A stretch of 6,191 bases of DNA from contig JAGWKW010000081.1 in NCBI GenBank assembly GCA_028865155.1, positions 1 to 6,191 on the forward strand, given 5' to 3'. Made by a program: the position numbers and the translations under genes. This DNA comes from Alphaproteobacteria bacterium (lineage in GTDB: Bacteria; Pseudomonadota; Alphaproteobacteria; UBA9219). Below are positions 4,218 to 6,191 of the stretch, piece by piece (positions within the stretch are counted from its first letter, which is position 1; each line of letters opens with the position of its first letter). The notes beneath the pieces are model-generated. The model was given only the letters and a program-made list of their open reading frames with translations. It had not been told where the DNA came from and did no database searches.

Positions 4218-6191
4218 ATACAAACTGTCTTTGCGAATGTCGAAATAGAAAGCCGACAAATCCGCATTGCAAAAGGCGTGCAGCGTTTGCAGCAAATGGC
4301 TGAAATCGAACTTCGCCATATCGGCGCACACGATCCCGTCGATTTCATGCAGCCGATGCAGAACCCAGCGTTCGAGTTCGGGCATCTGCGCGGGTTCGAT
4401 ATGTTCTTCCGCGCTCATCCCGTTCAGCGCGCCGAGCAGATAGCGCAGCGTGTTGCGGAACCGGCGGTACGTATCGCCGGTCTGTTTCAATATGTCGGGG
4501 CCGATGCGCTGATCCTCGACATAATTGGAGGCAATCGTCCACAGGCGCAGAATATCCGCACCCATTTTTTCATACACTTCCTGCGGCGCAGTCACGTTGC
4601 CGAGCGACTTGGACATCTTGCGCCCCTGCTCGTCGAGCGTGAAGCCGTGAGTCAGAACCCGGTCGAACGGCGCGCGATGCCGCGTACCGCAGGATTCCAG
4701 AAGCGAAGAATGGAACCAGCCGCGATGCTGATCGGAACCTTCGAGATAAAGCGAAGCCGGCCATTTCAAATTCTGCCATTCGCCGCCGCTGCTTTCGGGG
4801 TCGAGGCAGAAAGCGTGAGTCGAGCCGGATTCGAACCACACATCGACGATGTCGAACACTTGCGTATAGTCTTCGGCCCTGTAGGCGTCGCCGAGGAATT
4901 CCTGCGCCGGGCGCGCGTACCAGGCGTCGGCGCCATCCTGTTCGAACGCGTCCGCGATGCGCGCAAATACAATATCGTCGCGCAAAATCTCGCCGCTCTT
5001 TTTGTCGAGGAACAGCGCAATCGGCACGCCCCATGCCCGTTGGCGGCTGATGCACCAGTCGGGGCGGCTTTCGATCATCCCGCGAATGCGGTTTTCGCCG
5101 ATGGACGGAAACCATTCGGTGTCGGCGATGGCTTGCAACGCGGTTTCGCGCAAAGTTTCCTTGCGCCCCGCGATGGGGACATCCATCGCGATGAACCATT
5201 GCGGCGTGGTGCGGAAAATCAGCGGCGCCTTCGACCGCCACGAATGCGGATAGGAATGCTTGATGTTCTTTTTGGCGAGCAGCGCGTTGGCTTCGATCAG
5301 CGCCTTGATGACCGCGCCGTTGGCCTCGCCGACTTTGCCGTCGGGTTTGTAAACATAAAGCCCTTCGAAGCCCTTGACGTTGGGCAGATAGCGCCCGTCA
5401 TCGCCGACGGTTTCATCGAATTTGATTTTATATTTTTGGCCGAGATTGAAATCATCCTCGCCATGGCCGGGCGCGATATGGACGAAGCCGGTGCCGGCAT
5501 CGGTGGTGACGAAATCGCCGTGATAGAGCGGGACATCGTAGTCGAAATAGGTATCAGTGCCTTCACGGCCCCGGAAAGGATGGGCACAACGCATCCCTCT
5601 AAGCTCAGCCCCCACGTATTCATAAGGTTTAACATTCTTCGTGTTATAAGGACTCCAATATATGTGTTGCACCTCAATCCCAGTTTCATCACAAAACTTA
5701 TCTAGCAATTCACTTGCAATTAGAATGCGTTCCCCAACTAAGTGCGGATCAACAGCTTTCTTAATCTCAACAAGAGCATAGTTAATGTTGCCACCGTAGG
5801 CGATCGCTTTATTGGCTGGCAATGTCCATGGTGTTGTCGTCCAAATAACAACTGACAATTTTTTGATTGTTGCATTAGGCAGCTTTTCCAAAAGCTCAGA
5901 TGAAACCTCGACGACCGGAAACTTCACCCACAACGTCGTCGACGTATGATCGTGATATTCGATCTCGGCCTCGGCCAGCGCGGTTTTTTCGACCACCGAC
6001 CACATGACCGGCTTGACGCCTTTATAAAGCAGCCCGTTGGCGACGAATTTATGCATCTCGCGCAAAATCTGCGCCTCGGCCTTTTTCGTCATCGTCAGAT
6101 ACGGGTGCGCCCAGTCGCCGATGACGCCCAGACGTTGAAATTCCTCCGACTGCACCTCTTTCCAATGCGCGGCGAAATCGCGGCACTCGGC
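4215..6191 (-). CDS. ileS: Isoleucyl-tRNA synthetase, main part (5' end outside the window, ends at internal TGA)
   Basis: IleRS is the cytoplasmic class I enzyme that charges tRNA-Ile with isoleucine and hydrolyses mischarged Val-tRNA-Ile. The frame is open at 6191 (AECRDFAAHWKEV), so the GTG at 6155 is not the start; roughly 100 N-terminal residues with the HIGH motif are missing. In order come FQRLGVIGDW, the CP1 editing domain with WTTTPWTLPANKA (about 5843-5805) and GTGFVHIAPGHGEDD (5495-5451), the catalytic segments WCISRQRAWGVPI and GSDQHRGWFHSSLL, KMSKS (4619-4605) and the start of the anticodon-binding bundle up to KDSLY. The window holds about 853 sense codons when both parts are joined; bacterial IleS has about 940. 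Stopping at the TGA would remove about 195 residues, including part of the anticodon-binding domain and the zinc region. An AT-rich stretch in the editing domain is listed separately. Confidence 0.95.
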   Translation of the reverse strand, partial: AECRDFAAHWKEVQSEEFQRLGVIGDWAHPYLTMTKKAEAQILREMHKFVANGLLYKGVKPVMWSVVEKTALAEAEIEYHDHTSTTLWVKFPVVEVSSELLEKLPNATIKKLSVVIWTTTPWTLPANKAIAYGGNINYALVEIKKAVDPHLVGERILIASELLDKFCDETGIEVQHIYWSPYNTKNVKPYEYVGAELRGMRCAHPFRGREGTDTYFDYDVPLYHGDFVTTDAGTGFVHIAPGHGEDDFNLGQKYKIKFDETVGDDGRYLPNVKGFEGLYVYKPDGKVGEANGAVIKALIEANALLAKKNIKHSYPHSWRSKAPLIFRTTPQWFIAMDVPIAGRKETLRETALQAIADTEWFPSIGENRIRGMIESRPDWCISRQRAWGVPIALFLDKKSGEILRDDIVFARIADAFEQDGADAWYARPAQEFLGDAYRAEDYTQVFDIVDVWFESGSTHAFCLDPESSGGEWQNLKWPASLYLEGSDQHRGWFHSSLLESCGTRHRAPFDRVLTHGFTLDEQGRKMSKSLGNVTAPQEVYEKMGADILRLWTIASNYVEDQRIGPDILKQTGDTYRRFRNTLRYLLGALNGMSAEEHIEPAQMPELERWVLHRLHEIDGIVCADMAKFDFSHLLQTLHAFCNADLSAFYFDIRKDSLY
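5577..5906 (-). other. AT-rich mosaic tract within the ileS editing domain
   Basis: Hand counting of 5641-5880 gives about 40% GC, against about 53-62% in flanking blocks of the same gene. Codon use changes too: ATA, AGA, TTA, CTA and many codons ending in A or T appear, while the flanks use mainly codons ending in G or C. The tract runs from the codon after VVE to about AHPF, some 110 codons, and keeps the frame and the WTTTPWTLPAN motif. Its edges are fairly sharp, which suits replacement of part of ileS by homologous recombination with a lower-GC relative, or a chimeric assembly join. Edges are accurate to perhaps 15 bases. Confidence 0.75.

Noticed and set aside
4056..5705. 549-codon open frame on the plus strand opposite ileS
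   Set aside because: It is antisense to clearly conserved ileS coding sequence, has no family signature, and runs through the third-position GC bias of the real gene. Long antisense frames are expected in GC-rich DNA.

Overview
The window reads almost entirely on the minus strand and looks like chromosomal DNA of an alphaproteobacterium. The S6-S18 gene pair, the alphaproteobacterial-style IleS and the moderately high GC (roughly 57-62% in the stretches I counted by hand) all fit this. I cannot place it more precisely than an uncultured or little-studied lineage, and even the class is inference from protein style, not from a search.

Layout in the direction of transcription (right to left): (1) 6191-3627 is ileS, isoleucyl-tRNA synthetase, with its 5' end and HIGH motif outside the window. 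The reading frame is interrupted by one in-frame TGA at 4217-4215 and then continues, without any frame change, through the C-terminal zinc-binding region to a natural TGA-TAA end. A tract of about 330 bp inside the CP1 editing domain (about 5906-5577) is much more AT-rich than the rest of the gene and looks like a foreign patch. (2) 3626-3458 is an intergenic region with a terminator-like hairpin for ileS and a long spaced inverted repeat just before the next start codon. (3) 3457-935 is an unusual 840-residue Hsp70-family protein: an intact Hsp70 ATPase domain, an extra beta-rich segment where the allosteric linker normally sits, a recognisable but divergent substrate-binding beta domain and a long helical C-terminus. 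(4) 934-733 is a promoter and leader region. (5) 732-295 is rpsF (S6) and 298-1 is the start of rpsR (S18), joined by an ATGA overlap; rplI would be the expected next gene beyond the left edge.

Functionally this is housekeeping DNA: tRNA charging, a chaperone-like ATPase and two small-subunit ribosomal proteins that bind each other on the 30S platform. The points that deserve a second look are the interrupted and mosaic ileS and the atypical Hsp70. I saw no CRISPR array, insertion sequence, tRNA, rRNA or phage gene, and no clear new defence or mobile system.
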